A stretch of DNA of 64,000 bases, taken from positions 3,922,028 through 3,986,027 of the forward strand of contig OZ020519.1 of NCBI GenBank assembly GCA_963971425.1, given 5' to 3'. The notes below the pieces were generated by a model. That model did not search any database. It saw only the letters and a program-made list of their open reading frames with translations, and was not told the origin of the DNA. This DNA comes from Bryoerythrophyllum caledonicum. Its lineage: Eukaryota > Streptophyta > Bryopsida > Pottiales > Pottiaceae. Shown piece by piece: positions 1 to 11,645 of this stretch. Every line of letters starts with the position of its first letter. The first letter of the stretch is position 1. The translations under genes were made by a program, and so were the position numbers.

Positions 1-2470
1 TGTTACATGCACAGCTCAGGATTTGGAATTCAACGCTTTTAAGCATCCATAAAAGGGCGTAGCTACTCTATGGTAGTTTTTTTTAATGTTTGACTATTTT
101 ATTTTTATTTATCTACATGTTTGGAAGGTCCATGTATTTTGCTTTTTAATTAAATAAAATCATTGAGGGGTTTAGGTGATTCCGGAAGTGTGTATAGGAA
201 AGGGATTAACATCTTTGGTGGGGCTTAGATAGGGTAGTATGGACTAATGTGCTCTACTTCCATTTTAGATAAGAGAAGAAGTTAGAGAGGGGATTCTTTG
301 AAGAGTGCACGGAATGTTTGTGTGCGAGTGAGTTTTGAGGGTTTCAAGCTGAATTTTGATTGAATGTAGCTACTGGAGCACAAATATTTTGGAACTAAAA
401 CTTTACAAAAAAATAAATTGTGTTAAGGCCTTTTCAAATTGTGTTTGAAAGTTGGTTTTGGAGTTATATTGCAGAAGTTATGAAGGTTTGAAGTTGTGAA
501 GACTGAGGCCATCCATTGAGAGGGTAAAGGTTTCAACAAGCCATAACTTTGGTTTTATTGTTCATCTTCAATTGAGTTTTAGAAAGTATATGTATCATTG
601 TTATAGCTCTCCAAAATCTTATTACAATTCAGACTCAAATCTTTGAAGAAGAGATTATGGAGAACTGAATATCTAATAGAGGACAAACCTTTGAACCTCC
701 ATAACTTTTAGACAGAAGTTTAGAATGATCAAAAATTTATATTTTCATCAATTTGTTGCATCGGCTTTCCAAAAAGCTGTTACACTTAGGATTTGGAGGT
801 TTAAGCCATATGCGGCGTCAGTTTGAAGTTTAGAGGGAGGGTAGAAGTCTTTTTTTGGGAGTTTCTTTTATATGTTGAAGACTTGAAGACTTGAAGACAA
901 AAAGAAATGAAGACTTAAAGATAAAAAGACATGAAAAGTGGTGTGTTGTTGCTTATGGTTTGTTATTCCTAGTCGATTTTGGAGGCTCTTTGTCTTTATT
1001 TGTTATTTCTAGCCGATTTTGGAGGCTAGTTGTTTTCAATTCTGCTCAATAAACATTATTACCGTGAAGTGGGATTGATCACCTACACGGTCGTAGTTTA
1101 TGTCGTTCCTACTACTGAGGCGAAATTGCTAGTCTCCGTGGATTTCAAGTTTGGGAGCCATCTTCCAAACGATTTCAGCTTGTGGTCTAGCCATTCCATT
1201 TTACCTGACTAAAGCCTGTGAATTCTTATTACCTCACCCTTGCCTTGTAAGTGTTGATTTTGTATCAAAATTTTAAACATCCTTAGAGTGAAACATAAAA
1301 ATTTCAACTTTTGCATAAACACTTATTTTCAAATTCAGTTTGTAGATTTGAGTTTGTGGGTAAAATATAAGACTAGTGGTATGAAAGTTTTCTAGTTTTC
1401 AAAACTTTGGAAAATCACATTTTTATGTAGCTGTAAAAAATAAAAATAAAATTTGTATCTAAATTTTGGAGGTAGTTTGCAAGGGCAATTTGACTTGGAT
1501 GTGGGTGTAATTTGGGCCTCTGGTTGAGGATTTCGCCATTTAATCCAATTTTAGTGTTGGATGGCCTTATTGACGCGTTAAATTATCCATTGAGTTAATT
1601 GCATTTGACAGATTTGTGTATTTCAACACCGCGGTCAATTGTCCCAATAATCATTTAATTTAAATATTGGAGGAACACGTTTAGTGTTTCCCTTTCCTTG
1701 TAGGTGTTGCAACTTGGGGTCATCCACTATAGGCGTGTGCTAGTGACTGTGACCTTTTAATCCCTGCTATTATGTCATTGGAATAGAGGATCTAGTTTTG
1801 ATTTCTACATTCTATTTATGATACCTCTTCCGCGTTTCAGGCTATTGTTGCTGGAGTTTTTCAGTAGTCTTGTTTATTGTTGTACCAGTTTGTGATATGA
1901 TACCGTAGGAGCGAAGCCCGGGTGATGACCAACATGGCCTTTCTATGTTGGAGTTGTGGTTGAATCTACAATAACCAGAAGTGATGACCGATGGTCAAAG
2001 TTGATTAGGTGATTTTGCAAGTACAGGTTGCCCATTCTTACCAATATCCTTTAGATAGTACCCGTAGATAATTTTTCGGGGGGGTTGTATTAACTGTGAG
2101 TACTTGAAGTAGATATTACCGCTCTCCTTCATCAGACTACCCAGAAAGTGCTTCCACCACAGACTTTTGGCTAGGGTCGGATATTGACAAGACTTTTGAG
2201 CCTATTTTAGAGTTGGATATCGATCGTAGGTTTTGGTTTGGGATGTAAACACGTTTGACGACATAGAGGACAATCACGGTCATCTCGTGCGAGACAGGTT
2301 CTCGAGATCGGCTGAGGGCATTTATTTGTCCGAATGGCAGCTTTGATTCCAGACATAGATGTCAAAAGAAAAGCGCAAGCTATCGTTGTCGTTTAACGAT
2401 TGGTATGCGTTTGAGTTGTTGCCCTAGCATTTAGAACTGGAGACCCTTTTGACGTAGAGGAGGTGGATGT
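1..2470. other. AT-rich stretch without a recognisable gene
   Basis: I see no coding region that I can name here. All open frames are short and match no family I recognise. The tail (about 1900-2470) has longer stop-poor pieces and ends in a purine-rich run directly before a possible LTR start. It may therefore be decayed internal sequence of an LTR element, but no RT, protease or integrase motif is visible. Confidence 0.5.
868..1030. repeat. Short tandem repeats
   Basis: Around 870-940 a purine-rich block repeats variants of GAAGACTT and AAAGAC. Directly after it, a 40-bp unit containing TCGATTTTGGAGGCT occurs twice (near 958-988 and 998-1028) with a few substitutions. No function is apparent. 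Confidence 0.6.
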
Positions 2471-2500
2471 GGGAGTCTAAAACTCCCACTTGGTTGTCCC
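2461..2500 (+). other. Possible polypurine tract and LTR start
   Basis: The run TAGAGGAGGTGGA is followed at about 2474 by TGTGGGAG, which begins a short inverted repeat (GTGGGAGT / ACTCCCAC). A polypurine tract immediately before a TG-starting block is what the 3' LTR of a retrotransposon looks like. I could not find the matching second LTR, the LTR end or a primer-binding site, so this remains a suggestion. Confidence 0.25.
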
Positions 2501-2865
2501 TACCAAAAAAATTAGTTAAAATAGGGTTTTTAGTGTTAATTAGAAAGGAAAGTAGTTAGTGTGTGTGGAATTAGATTAGATAGCGGATAGAGAAAATAGG
2601 GAAATGCTTAAGTAGTTAATTAGGTTTATAGTGGTGATAAAACCGGGTCTTAAAATCACTAATTTAAGTCCCAAGAAACAATTTCAAAAGATCCTAGGAC
2701 GTAAGTCTAAAATCACCACTTAAATCTAAATTAACTAGTTGAGTTTAGAAGGTAGTTAGAAGTAGTTGAGTTCTAGGTACTAATTCATGTTTGAATTAGT
2801 AGTAGTGGAAGAGAAAAGAGTGGAAAAGACAAAAAAAAGGAAAAAGATTATAATAAATAAATAAA

Positions 2866-2906
2866 TAAAATATATACCCGGATATCACCCGGGCAGCAGC
2901 CCGGGT
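2866..2906 (+). promoter_or_regulatory. TATA-like box followed by a GC hairpin
   Basis: An AAATATATA box near 2867-2878 is followed by a perfect stem ACCCGGGC (2887-2894), loop AGCA, GCCCGGGT (2899-2906), and then a pyrimidine-rich CT leader. This is compatible with the U3/R boundary of an LTR or a core promoter. No coding region that it would drive is recognised. Confidence 0.25.
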
Positions 2907-3469
2907 AGCTCCAGCTGTCTTGGCCGACCCCCTCTATTTAGTCCCCGAAATTGGACCCTTCTTCTCCAAAAGTTCTTCTCCCCCTTCTAGAGCTCTTCTC
3001 TCTCCCTCTCCTTCTCTTAAAACTCCCCCCCTCAAATTTTTTCCTCTATCTCCCTATCTAGTTCTCTCACTCTCTCATATGTTCTCCCTCTCCCTCTATT
3101 TAGTCTATGTTTGGAGGTGGGGTTTGTAGAAGTAGTTGAAGAAGTGAAAAGAAGATGCAACTAGGGTTTCAAGAAGAGGACGTTTGAAGAGGAGGTTTCA
3201 AGAGGAGATAGCGCAAGCTAGGGTTTGGAGAAAGATGTATGCATTTTTTAGATTCGTTGAAGGAGCTGCTTGAGCTAGCGTTTGAAGAAGGTGGTGAAGA
3301 GTTTTAGGATTTGTGGAAGAAGACGAGATTAGTGGCTAAAACGAGAAGATAAAAGAGACAAAGGAGGGAGGTTGCGGGTACAACAACAAAGGTGACTCTT
3401 GCCCATGTTGGATTTCTTTTAGTTGTGCGAATTTCTTGTTTGTGAGTCTTTTCCTTTCTTTTCTACCGG

Positions 3470-5580
3470 GGTTATTCCCCGGTAACATCTTCCCCGGTCT
3501 AGAGAAAAAGTCCTCCGGTGGACTTCTTTTAGACCTTATTGTATTGTTTACATGTGTAGTTGTTGTCTATTGTCCTAGCCTTGTGGCAAGTTGTTATTTT
3601 GAGTTGTCTCCATCCTCCTATCATTTAAGGTCTTGCCCACAATTCCTATCTTATTCCTGGTCTTCCCGATCAACCGGGAAGAACCTCTTTCTAAGTCTTT
3701 GTCTCCAAAGTCCTCTCTTAATTGCGATTATTTGTGACCTTGTGTTGATAGTATGTTGCTAGATGTGTGAGACACCTATATCCACATATTCTAGCAAAGT
3801 GTTCCGGAGTTGTTTACCGGTTGACCGGTAGACTTGTATTTCCGGGCTGGACCGGAGTTTGTGACAAGTTAATAGGGAGATTGGTCGAAGTACAGGCACT
3901 TTGAGGATTTTGTCCACCCCGGACAACATGGCTCTACCGGTGAGTCGGGTGGATTCCCCATTCTCCAAAGAGTGGGGCTTGAAGGTCTATGAGAGAAAAA
4001 GAAGCCTCCCGGTAACTTCTACCGGAAGGAACCGGTACACCTCCCTTCCTCAATCCCAGAGTCCTTGGTAGAGTCCTTTGTGGCTATACTAATCGAGCTT
4101 AAAGAGATCCCACATGTATCTACAGATACACCCAACCTTCCGGTGGATACCGCCACTCCACCAGTAGACCTCCCGGTTGAGACATCCGACCTCTCGGGGG
4201 ATTCTCTTGACCATGTTGGTACTTCCAAACGTAGTGGCAATCCCTATACGTCTCAATCGGAAGAGTCTTCCGGTTGAGTCTTCGTTATATGTTATGTGTT
4301 GATTTACTTCACCGGTTGGTGAGATGTTGTTTTAAGTTGCTAGAATTACACACTAGGATGAGAGTAGTAATGTCGATGGGCCCCCATTGCGCACCCGGTC
4401 ACTACCACTTGAGTGGTTTCTCCGGCTACTTACTTTTGTTTGGGAAAGATTCACTGGTCCCGGGACCGGGAGTCTTCCGGTTTACCGGTCTACTGGTAAT
4501 CCGTCGGTGACTAGGCTACCCTTGATTTTAGGATCTAGATGCCGTTTTGTCCTGTAGCGGATTTCCTTTTGGAGGGTAATTATTGACTTTAGTGCACTAC
4601 CTAGATGCCGTTTTGTCCTTTTGAGGTCTAGTTTTGGAGCATAACTATTGACTTTAGTACACTCTTTAGATGCCATTTCCACCTTTTAGGAATCTAGTTT
4701 TGGAGGGTAGCTAGTGGCTTTTGTGTACTTAAGGGCCTTGGGCTCTTGTGTTATGTACCTTTCTCGTTGTTGATCTTCTCGTGTCTTGCCTTCATTGCTT
4801 GTGTCTAGAGTCTTTGTTGAGCTTGTGTGAGTGGACCGGGAAAGGGTTGAGTCCTCCTAGTGTGTCTTTGCTAGGTGTGCAAGGTTGTGACTTGTTGTGT
4901 GTTAAGTGATTGAGTGTGAGAAGAGACACCCCGAGGGGCTAGGATATTCGGGTTAGATAGGTAGAGTGAGGTCCGGGACTTATATTCTAGACTTTTCACC
5001 GGTGGGACCGGGAAAAGTTGCTATAGTGGATGGGATCCGGGAAGCCCATGACTATTTATGATAGCCTCCCTTAAGTGGGAAGTGTTCGGGTTGGTGGGGA
5101 GTAGGGGGTGACATCCCCTTTCTCTCGGTAAACCGGGAGACATCCCGGCTAAGCCTGAGTCCGGAGAATTCCGGGATTATTGCCTTTACAGTGGATGAGT
5201 TCCGACGATCCTCGTGGAAGGTTGTTTTGCTCATATGATTTGCTTAGTACTAACTTGTTGTGAGTCTTGTATCTTCTTGCTTTGATTCATTGGGTGTGGT
5301 TGTAGTTGGAACCCGGGCTTGCATGACCAGTTTACCGGGACAAGTTCCCGATAGATTGTGAAGACCGGTAAACCGGCTGCGACCTTTTTAACTCTTTCAA
5401 GGTGTAGGGTTAAATTGTGGATATTGTCGCCTCTGGACCGCGAGAACGGAGGGCAGTGACTTTCCGGGCACTGTAAAAACTTACCGGAAATCTACTCTGA
5501 CGTTCAACATAGTTTAACTGAAACACATGTGGTTACTTGTAACCGGTTACTAAGGTACCGGGGAAGGCATCCTCCGGGAT
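3470..5580. other. CCGG-dense tract without an identified gene
   Basis: ACCGG, CCGGT and CCGGG words occur dozens of times over about 2.1 kb, although the surrounding DNA is AT-rich. Short open frames around 4019-4277 exist on both strands; the plus one is rich in Val, Asp, Pro and Thr with a loosely repeated LPVDT/PVDLPVET pattern. I recognise no protein. It may be a repeat-rich linker of a decayed retroelement polyprotein, or simply a repeat tract. Confidence 0.4.
4535..4730. repeat. About 66-bp tandem repeat, three degenerate copies
   Basis: Copies begin at about 4535, 4601 and 4665, each starting TAGATGCC and containing a TTTTGGAGGGTA-like block followed by TTGACTTTAGT. Divergence is moderate. 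Confidence 0.7.
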
Positions 5581-5731
5581 GTGCTGAGGTATTATGTGAA
5601 AATTGTTGTTAAGATTTAGAGAGTTTGATGCACGATAAAAATCCCTGGAAATGATCTGGTAAGGTGGGCTTGCGTAAGGTTAATTTCGGTTAATTTTGAG
5701 AATAACAAACCACTAGACTACGACAACTACC

Positions 5732-6668
5732 GTGAATGAAAAATCGAAGAAAAAGGCGAAGGCAACTGTGATTCAACTTAAAGAATCGGATGAGGGGGAC
5801 GCGACTCCTATGAAATGGAAGGATTACAAAGTCGAAACCTTGATTGCAGTAAGAGGAAAGATGGACAAGGAGTTTGGAAGAACAACAAACAAACAGGTTA
5901 TGAAATATAATTTTATTTTTTTTGTAAAACGTTGAATTTTTTGTGGTGAATGAGGGCATATGTGGGCCGTATGATGAGGCCATAGGACGCCTTAGACACA
6001 TGCCCATGCCCATGCCCCCCTCCCCCCAAAACTGCGTCGGTTGTTGCCGCGGAGGCTTTGCGGGTCTAGTTTCGGGCCTTACCATCTCCTCGCACGCGTG
6101 GGGATTTGAATCCCGGTCTCTGAAGAGCAAATAGGTTCCTCCCATAGCCAATCCTCCACCACAAGTTTTTTTATGTCCGAGATGTTTTCGAAGTGTTAAT
6201 TGTACTAAAAATTGTCATAATTTCTTTGCTGGAGTTTTCATTCAAGTTGCCTTTTCACCCCTTTTGAGCTTGTTTTTGGCCAGAATTCTCCTTTTTTTGC
6301 CATGTATAGTAGGTATGAATGCATGGGTGAAGTTACAAGTCCGAATGGTTGCAAGAATCCGAGGATTGAATCAAACATGGCTATCTTGTAAGAAGAAGTA
6401 CAAAACTATCTTGACCGAATACCAAAATGACAAGAGGGCGAATGAAATTTTGGGGACGAATCAAAAACAAGAGTGTCATTGGTTTGAAGAGATGGGCATA
6501 TGGAATAGTAAACGTGCAAGTTTTCACAACCAAATTCCGGCAAGTGCTATAGAAGGACACGTTTGGAACGACTTCTTCACCACCTACGACTCCAGAATTG
6601 GCAGATTTCAATCCTTCCATAGCACCAAGTACACAAAAGAAGAAAAAGAAGAGTCAAGACAAAATTGA
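5732..6668 (+). pseudogene. Myb/SANT-like DNA-binding protein of a Harbinger element
   Basis: Two open pieces read as one Myb/SANT-like (trihelix-type) domain of the kind that partners PIF/Harbinger transposases. The first (5732-5896) has KWKDYKVETLIAVRGKMDKE, with the aromatic and LI-R-M spacing of helix 1, and ends at CAG|GTTATG, a plausible donor. The second (about 6313-6668) continues with AWVKLQVRMVARIRG, then LSCKKKYKTILTEYQNDK and an EEMGIW segment, which match helices 2-3 and the downstream conserved block. In between lies about 410 bp with a SINE-like sequence. I could not find an acceptor that keeps the frame exactly, so the gene may be broken. The transposase lies downstream on the opposite strand (7013-8050), so the two genes converge. 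Confidence 0.6.
5941..6166 (-). mobile_element. SINE-like or small inverted-repeat insertion in the Myb-like gene
   Basis: Read on the minus strand, TGGCTATGGGAGG resembles a Pol III A box. The motif GATTCAAATCC, about 38 nt further on, matches a B box (GWTCRANNC-like). That pairing is typical of tRNA-derived SINEs. The same interval is bounded by a short inverted repeat, TTGTGGTG at about 5942 and CACCACAA at about 6158, which would instead suggest a MITE. The GC-rich body (a CCCATG run near 6001) contrasts with the flanks. It sits in what looks like the intron of the Myb-like gene. Confidence 0.35.
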
Positions 6669-7012
6669 AGGACTTTTGCAGCAAGTGGTAGGCAATTCTG
6701 CCATTTTGATTTCCCTCCTAACAGTGTACAGATTTGTTAAAAAATGTGGACCGTAATTTTACAGCACTTCTAGAGAGGTTTTAGCTATTCTTCCATGGAA
6801 TCAGAGCTACTATCAAAAAACACTAGATTTGACTCCTTCCGAATTTTGTAATGCCATAGACTTTTTGCCACAACTTCGTGCGTTGTTGTAGCTTCACGAA
6901 GCAAGTCTTTAGCCCTTTCATTCTCCTTGAATAGAAACGCTTCATTCTCTTCATCGTTCACTTCATTTGTTGCCATAAAATCATCTCTATTCAGAATTCT
7001 ATTCTTCATTTC

Positions 7013-8050
7013 CTAAATTGATGCTCTTTCACAACGCAATTCTTGACCTTCTTTTAAATCACCACTATCTATTCTTTTTTGTAGTTGTTCCTCGGCTTTT
7101 GTAATCCAGTCCATGTCGAATCCATCCTTCATTGTGATGCACAAATTGTGCATCACAATGCATGTTGAGACAATATCCGGTACCATCCTCAATGGTACAT
7201 TACACCTCTTCATGATAATTCTCCGCCTCCCTTTTAAAATTCCAAATGCCCTCTCTACACACATTGAATGTAATTCCAATTTCCATGGATTTGTGATAGT
7301 TTAGTTTTTCTTCTCTTGAATGGACAGTACATCCACGGTCTAACGGGATATGTTGCATCCCCTATCAACTTGTACAGATGCAGTTTCCCCTCCACACAAG
7401 CTCTTCCAATTTTTGTAACTAGAAAAACAGCCAATCATGAAGACTACCGGTCCAACCAAACTCGATATCCCAAAACCTGCATTTGATGTCGACGATTCCT
7501 TGAAGAATAGCTAAGTGGAACGACTTCCAGCAATAATAATCTTCTCCACCAACAATTGGCTCCAATATTGCGATATGCGACCCATCTATTGCGCCTACAA
7601 CGTATGGAATGCCATGTAGAGCTTCAAATTCTTTAGCTAAAATCCTAAATTGCGATTCACTAGGCATTTGAACAAATATTTGTTGCAAATGTTGTCTAAT
7701 GACTTTACAAAATTCTCTCACAATTTTTGAAACCGTACATTCAGCAACCCCATATAAATCCCTGTAAGCAATTGTCCATTGCTAAATCCTAGCCTTGTCA
7801 ACGAAATTGCAATTCTAGTTTCCACAAAAATTGAATTCCAGAAAGGTGTACCTTATTTTTGCAAAAATGGCCCTAACTTCTCACAAAGAAATATGAAAGT
7901 AGCAAATTTAACTCGGGTTCTAACCTTGAATTGCCCTTCAGTGAATGATCCCAATGATAATCGATCCATAAATCCACCTTGTCTTGCAAAACTCCAAATG
8001 CTCCGTATTCCTCGTCCCGTACTCTCCAAAAACATGCTGAAAATTGCCAA
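7013..8050 (-). pseudogene. PIF/Harbinger DDE transposase, decayed
   Basis: Read right to left, the pieces follow the order of a Harbinger transposase. First comes a segment with YGVAECTVSKIVREFCKVIR (about 7690-7760). Next is the block 7419-7721 with GIPYVVGAIDGSHI (first catalytic Asp) and FGWTGSLHDW. Then, in another frame, LIGDATYPVRPWM (second Asp, about 7330-7370). Last is 7013-7279 with VERAFGILKGRRRI (catalytic Glu) and the STCIVMHNLC motif. All three DDE residues survive, but at least two frameshifts and stops separate the blocks, so no functional product is expected. Family members cut and paste DNA, usually with a Myb/SANT-like partner; such a partner lies at 5732-6668. I could not find convincing terminal inverted repeats. 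Confidence 0.75.
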
Positions 8051-8401
8051 TTTCTCCCACTCTCCTTGTAAAATCAGTGCTTGCATGCTCACAACATGTG
8101 AAACAAGCATGTGCAAGCACATATACAACCCTAGCATCAACACAAGGTCCCTCCTCCTCCCCTCCATTGCAACCCTAGTTGCTCAAATTTCAAGAGAAGA
8201 AAAGAAAAGAGAGAAGAAGAAAAGAGGGAAGGTGGAAACAAGGAGGAAGAAGAAGGGGAGGGTGACAGAGTAAATGACAAGGTAAACTCCAAATCCGCCC
8301 TTTTTAGATATACATTAAAAAAATCAACCCATACTTGTCCCAGTCCAAATCCACTTTATACTATGAGGAGCGACCAAGACACTCAAAAAATGACTTTTCA
8401 T

Positions 8402-8445
8402 TTTTCATGGTCACGGCTCTAGACCAAGAGCCGTGACCATGAAAA
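8402..8445. repeat. Perfect 19-bp hairpin
   Basis: Arms TTTTCATGGTCACGGCTCT (8402-8420) and its exact reverse complement (8427-8445) enclose a 6-nt loop AGACCA. No T-run or gene end is attached. It may be a transposon end or a fold-back relic. Confidence 0.85.
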
Positions 8446-8534
8446 TAAATTATTTCTCTTGGTCAATCTTCATGGTCCATAGTGTATTCTACAGAGTAAA
8501 ATACGGTCCCGTGTATATGGTTCCTAATTGTCGT

Positions 8535-9326
8535 TTAACCCCTTAAGGACCATTTAACCTGGGGGGACAATTTTGATTTTGGACAGGTTCCTAAAATTTG
8601 GGAAAAAATCTCTCTTTTAGTTTCATTTGACATTGATATTTGTCATAAATGTAGAGAATATTAGCTTCTTTGAAGATTTCAAAAAAGATTTATTGTCTTT
8701 AGTGTAAAAAACATTTTAACTCAAGTCAAACATTTTTACACATTTCAGGCAAGCGGGGAAAAAAACTTCATCTTTTCTACATAAAACCTAGAGATCTTCA
8801 TATTTTTCTATTTTTATTTTTTCAACAACAATATGTGATGAGAACCTTCTTATTGACAACTTGGATTATCATTCTATGACATATTAAGTTCAAAAAAAAG
8901 AAAACTTGAATTGACAATTTTTGAACCTCCACTCCTTGACTTGGTTTGAATATGCGACACCCCTTTTTTACCTCTAAAATTGGTGCATGCAAAACTAACA
9001 TCATGTTTAACACAATGGTAATGGATTTAGACCTTGTGTAGTGCAAAAAATTGATACCAAGTGAAGTCAGAGTCTGTTGATCCAGCAAAGGCTGAGAAGA
9101 AAATGAACCGTTTGCTTGACTTCAAAACACTATAATCTTTCAACGTGTGTAGTCAAAGTTTTTGAGATTTTGTGAGTATGTTACTTTGTAAGGCTTAATT
9201 GAGATCCTACGGCCAAACCTATAAAATGTAAGGTTTTGTTTCCTTCCTTACTCATTGCACTAGAGCCAACTATTTTGAAGTGTTTTTGGTGTGAAATTGT
9301 CACGGTCCTTTAGGGTCAAGGGTTAA
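8535..9326. mobile_element. MITE-like repeat with TTAA ends, copy 1
   Basis: The left end TTAACCCCTTAAGGACC and the inverted right end TTAACCCTTGACCCTAAAGG are related with small indels. The interior matches the intact copy at 59778-60711 (shared blocks: GGTTCCTAAAAT, CATTTTCACACATT-type, ACTTCACTTGGTGTC). No coding capacity is seen. TTAA at both ends with CCCC inside resembles piggyBac-type termini; that class call is an inference. Confidence 0.55.
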
Positions 9327-11190
9327 CCCCTCAAGGCCCATTTTACCCTAGGGAGTGTTTTTCATTTTGGGCAAGTTCCTAAAATCCGAAATTTAATCTT
9401 TCTTTTTGAAAATTTTATATTAGATTGTCGCTGGTAAGATCTTTGTAAACAAATGGATTTTTTGGAATCATAATATGAAAGTCATTAGCCTTCAAAATGA
9501 AATTGGGGACTCTGAGCAGCTCCAAATATTTTGCTAGAAGTTTCTATTGATGATTGAGATTTTGAATACATATAAAGAATATTACCTACAAAAAAATCCT
9601 TGCCTTTAGTGAAATATTTTTAAAATCCAAGTCAAACATTTTCACATATTGTCGAACAAGGTACCAAAAAAAACTACTTCTTCTCTACATAATACCTAGA
9701 GATCTTCATATTTTTCACTTTTAATTTTTTTGACAACAACATGTGGTGAGAACCTTTGTTATTGACTGTTTGGATTATCATTTTTATACATATTAAGTTC
9801 TCAATAAAATATGACGTGAATTAGCAATTTTCAACCTCCACTTCTTGCACACTTGTTTGAATATGCTATACCGCTTCTCTACCTCTAAAAATTGGTGTGT
9901 AAGGAACTAGCATCATGCTTAACCCCTAATGTACTTTGACAATTTCACACCAAAAACACTTCAAAATTGCCCATTTTAGTGCAATGAGTAAGGAAGAATT
10001 TTATTTATTTATTTATTTTAGTTTTGACCATATGATCTTAATTAAGACTTATATAGCAACATACTCGCAAAATTTCATAAACTTGACCCTCGCCAATTGA
10101 AAGATTATAGTGTTTGAAGTAGAGAAAAGGGTTCATCTTCTTCCATGCCTTTACTAGATCATCAGGCTTTGACTTCACTTGGTGTCCAATTTTGGACTAT
10201 ACAAGGTCTAAATTCATTACCATCATGTTAAGTATGATTATTAGTTCATTGTACAACACTTTTTAGAGGTAAAAAAAGGATGTAGCATATTCAAAAAAAT
10301 TGTGCAAGGAGTGGAGGTTCAAAAACTGTCAATTCACGTTATATTTTTTTGTGAACTTAATATGTTTTAGAATAAGAATCTGAATGGTCAATAAGAAGGT
10401 TTACACCACATAATGCCGTGGAAAAAGTAAAAATAAAAAATGCAAAGATCTCTCAATTTTGTGTGGAAAGGAAGAAGATTTTTTGATACCTTGCCCAACA
10501 ATGTGCAACAATGTGTGAAAATGTTTGATTGTATGAGTATGCTATTTTTCACTAAAGACAAGAGATTTTTTTTTTCAATATTATAGGAAATAATATTATT
10601 CTGTGGTATCAAAAATCTCACATTCAATAGTGTCCTAACAAAAGTTTTTGGAGTTGCCTGACGTACCCACTCTCCCCATTTGAAATTCAAAATCTCATAA
10701 TTTTTTCATTAAATGTTGGATGTAGAAAAAAATGGACTCACAAAAAGATGCTGGTAATGTCCATCTACAACAAAAATTTCAAAATAGAATGTTATAAAAT
10801 GACACAATAGGAACCTAGACCTTGCCCGAACCTTCAAGAGTCCCTCAAGGGGACTCCTAGTAATTTAGAGGCTCATACAATGGTAAAGGATTTAGACCTT
10901 GTATAGTGCAAAATCATGACACCAAGTGAAGTCAAAATCTGTTATTTCACTCAACGCAAGGAAGAAAATGAACAATTTTCTTGATTTCAAACGCTATAAT
11001 CTTCATATCCGTGCCGTGGATTTTAGCACAAAAAAAACGGTTTGTTTACATAGAGGTTTTTTTTTAAAGACCGGTCGGTTAAAAGTCCAAAATTGTACTT
11101 CAAAATTATATTTCTTGCCACTTGTTGATAGTGGTAGTTTTCGAGTGTTCTTGAGGGAAAATGCCTTGGGCTCTTATGGGTTAGTCAAAA
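9323..11190. mobile_element. Overlapping TTAA-ended MITE fragments
   Basis: A second element starts at 9323 with TTAACCCCTCAAGGCCC, sharing its first bases with the end of the previous one. Its interior parallels 8560-9050 and 59800-60450. Another left end, TTAACCCCTAATG, lies near 9925. The block 10870-11190 matches the right-hand 300 bp of the intact copy, ending GCCTTGGGCTCTTATGGGTTA. The arrangement suggests nested or recombined copies. Nothing coding is seen. Confidence 0.5.
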
Positions 11191-11301
11191 AAGCATATCA
11201 TTTGCCAATCTACCATCATTACACTTCTCAACTAATAATGCACCATCTTCAAGTCAACTCAACTCGATAAACCACAAATTCTAGTATCTGCCATTACCAT
11301 A

Positions 11302-11460
11302 CAAGTAAGAAAAAAAAAAAAAAAAAAACCTCCGGTCCTCGAAGGAGATTGGAGTGATTAAAGTGTCTATTCATTCCACAACTAAATCCTCCGGTCCTCG
11401 AAGGAGATTGGAGTGATTAAAGTGTCTATTCATTCCACCACTAAATCCAAGTAAGAAAAA
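11302..11460 (-). mobile_element. Two tandem 59-bp copies of a LINE 3' tail with target duplication
   Basis: Two tandem copies of a 59-bp unit (11329-11387 and 11388-11446) match, on the minus strand, the very 3' end of the LINE at 32017-40191. They share TAGTGGTGGAA, GAATAGACACTTTA and a CCGG-based hairpin. The pair is flanked by the 13-bp direct repeat CAAGTAAGAAAAA (11302-11314 and 11448-11460), a likely target-site duplication. A 20-A run lies beside the left copy. It is either an extremely 5'-truncated LINE insertion or a minimal SINE that uses the LINE tail. Confidence 0.7.
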
Positions 11461-11645
11461 TTCTACAGGGTCATCAGTTTACTACTCTTGTGTTTAAAGG
11501 TAGGAAATTAACTGTTCAACAATTATTTATCCAGTTTTTAAGTATTTCTATACGCAGATGCTTACATCCTTCACTCTAAATTTGGTCTGCACGAAATTAA
11601 ATAGTGCTTTGAGTTGTCCCTTCTGCACGATTTTCCCATCGTACT

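Noticed and set aside
5690-6151. 153-codon minus-strand frame
   Set aside because: It crosses the SINE-like insert and the antisense of the Myb-like exon; composition and context do not support a gene.
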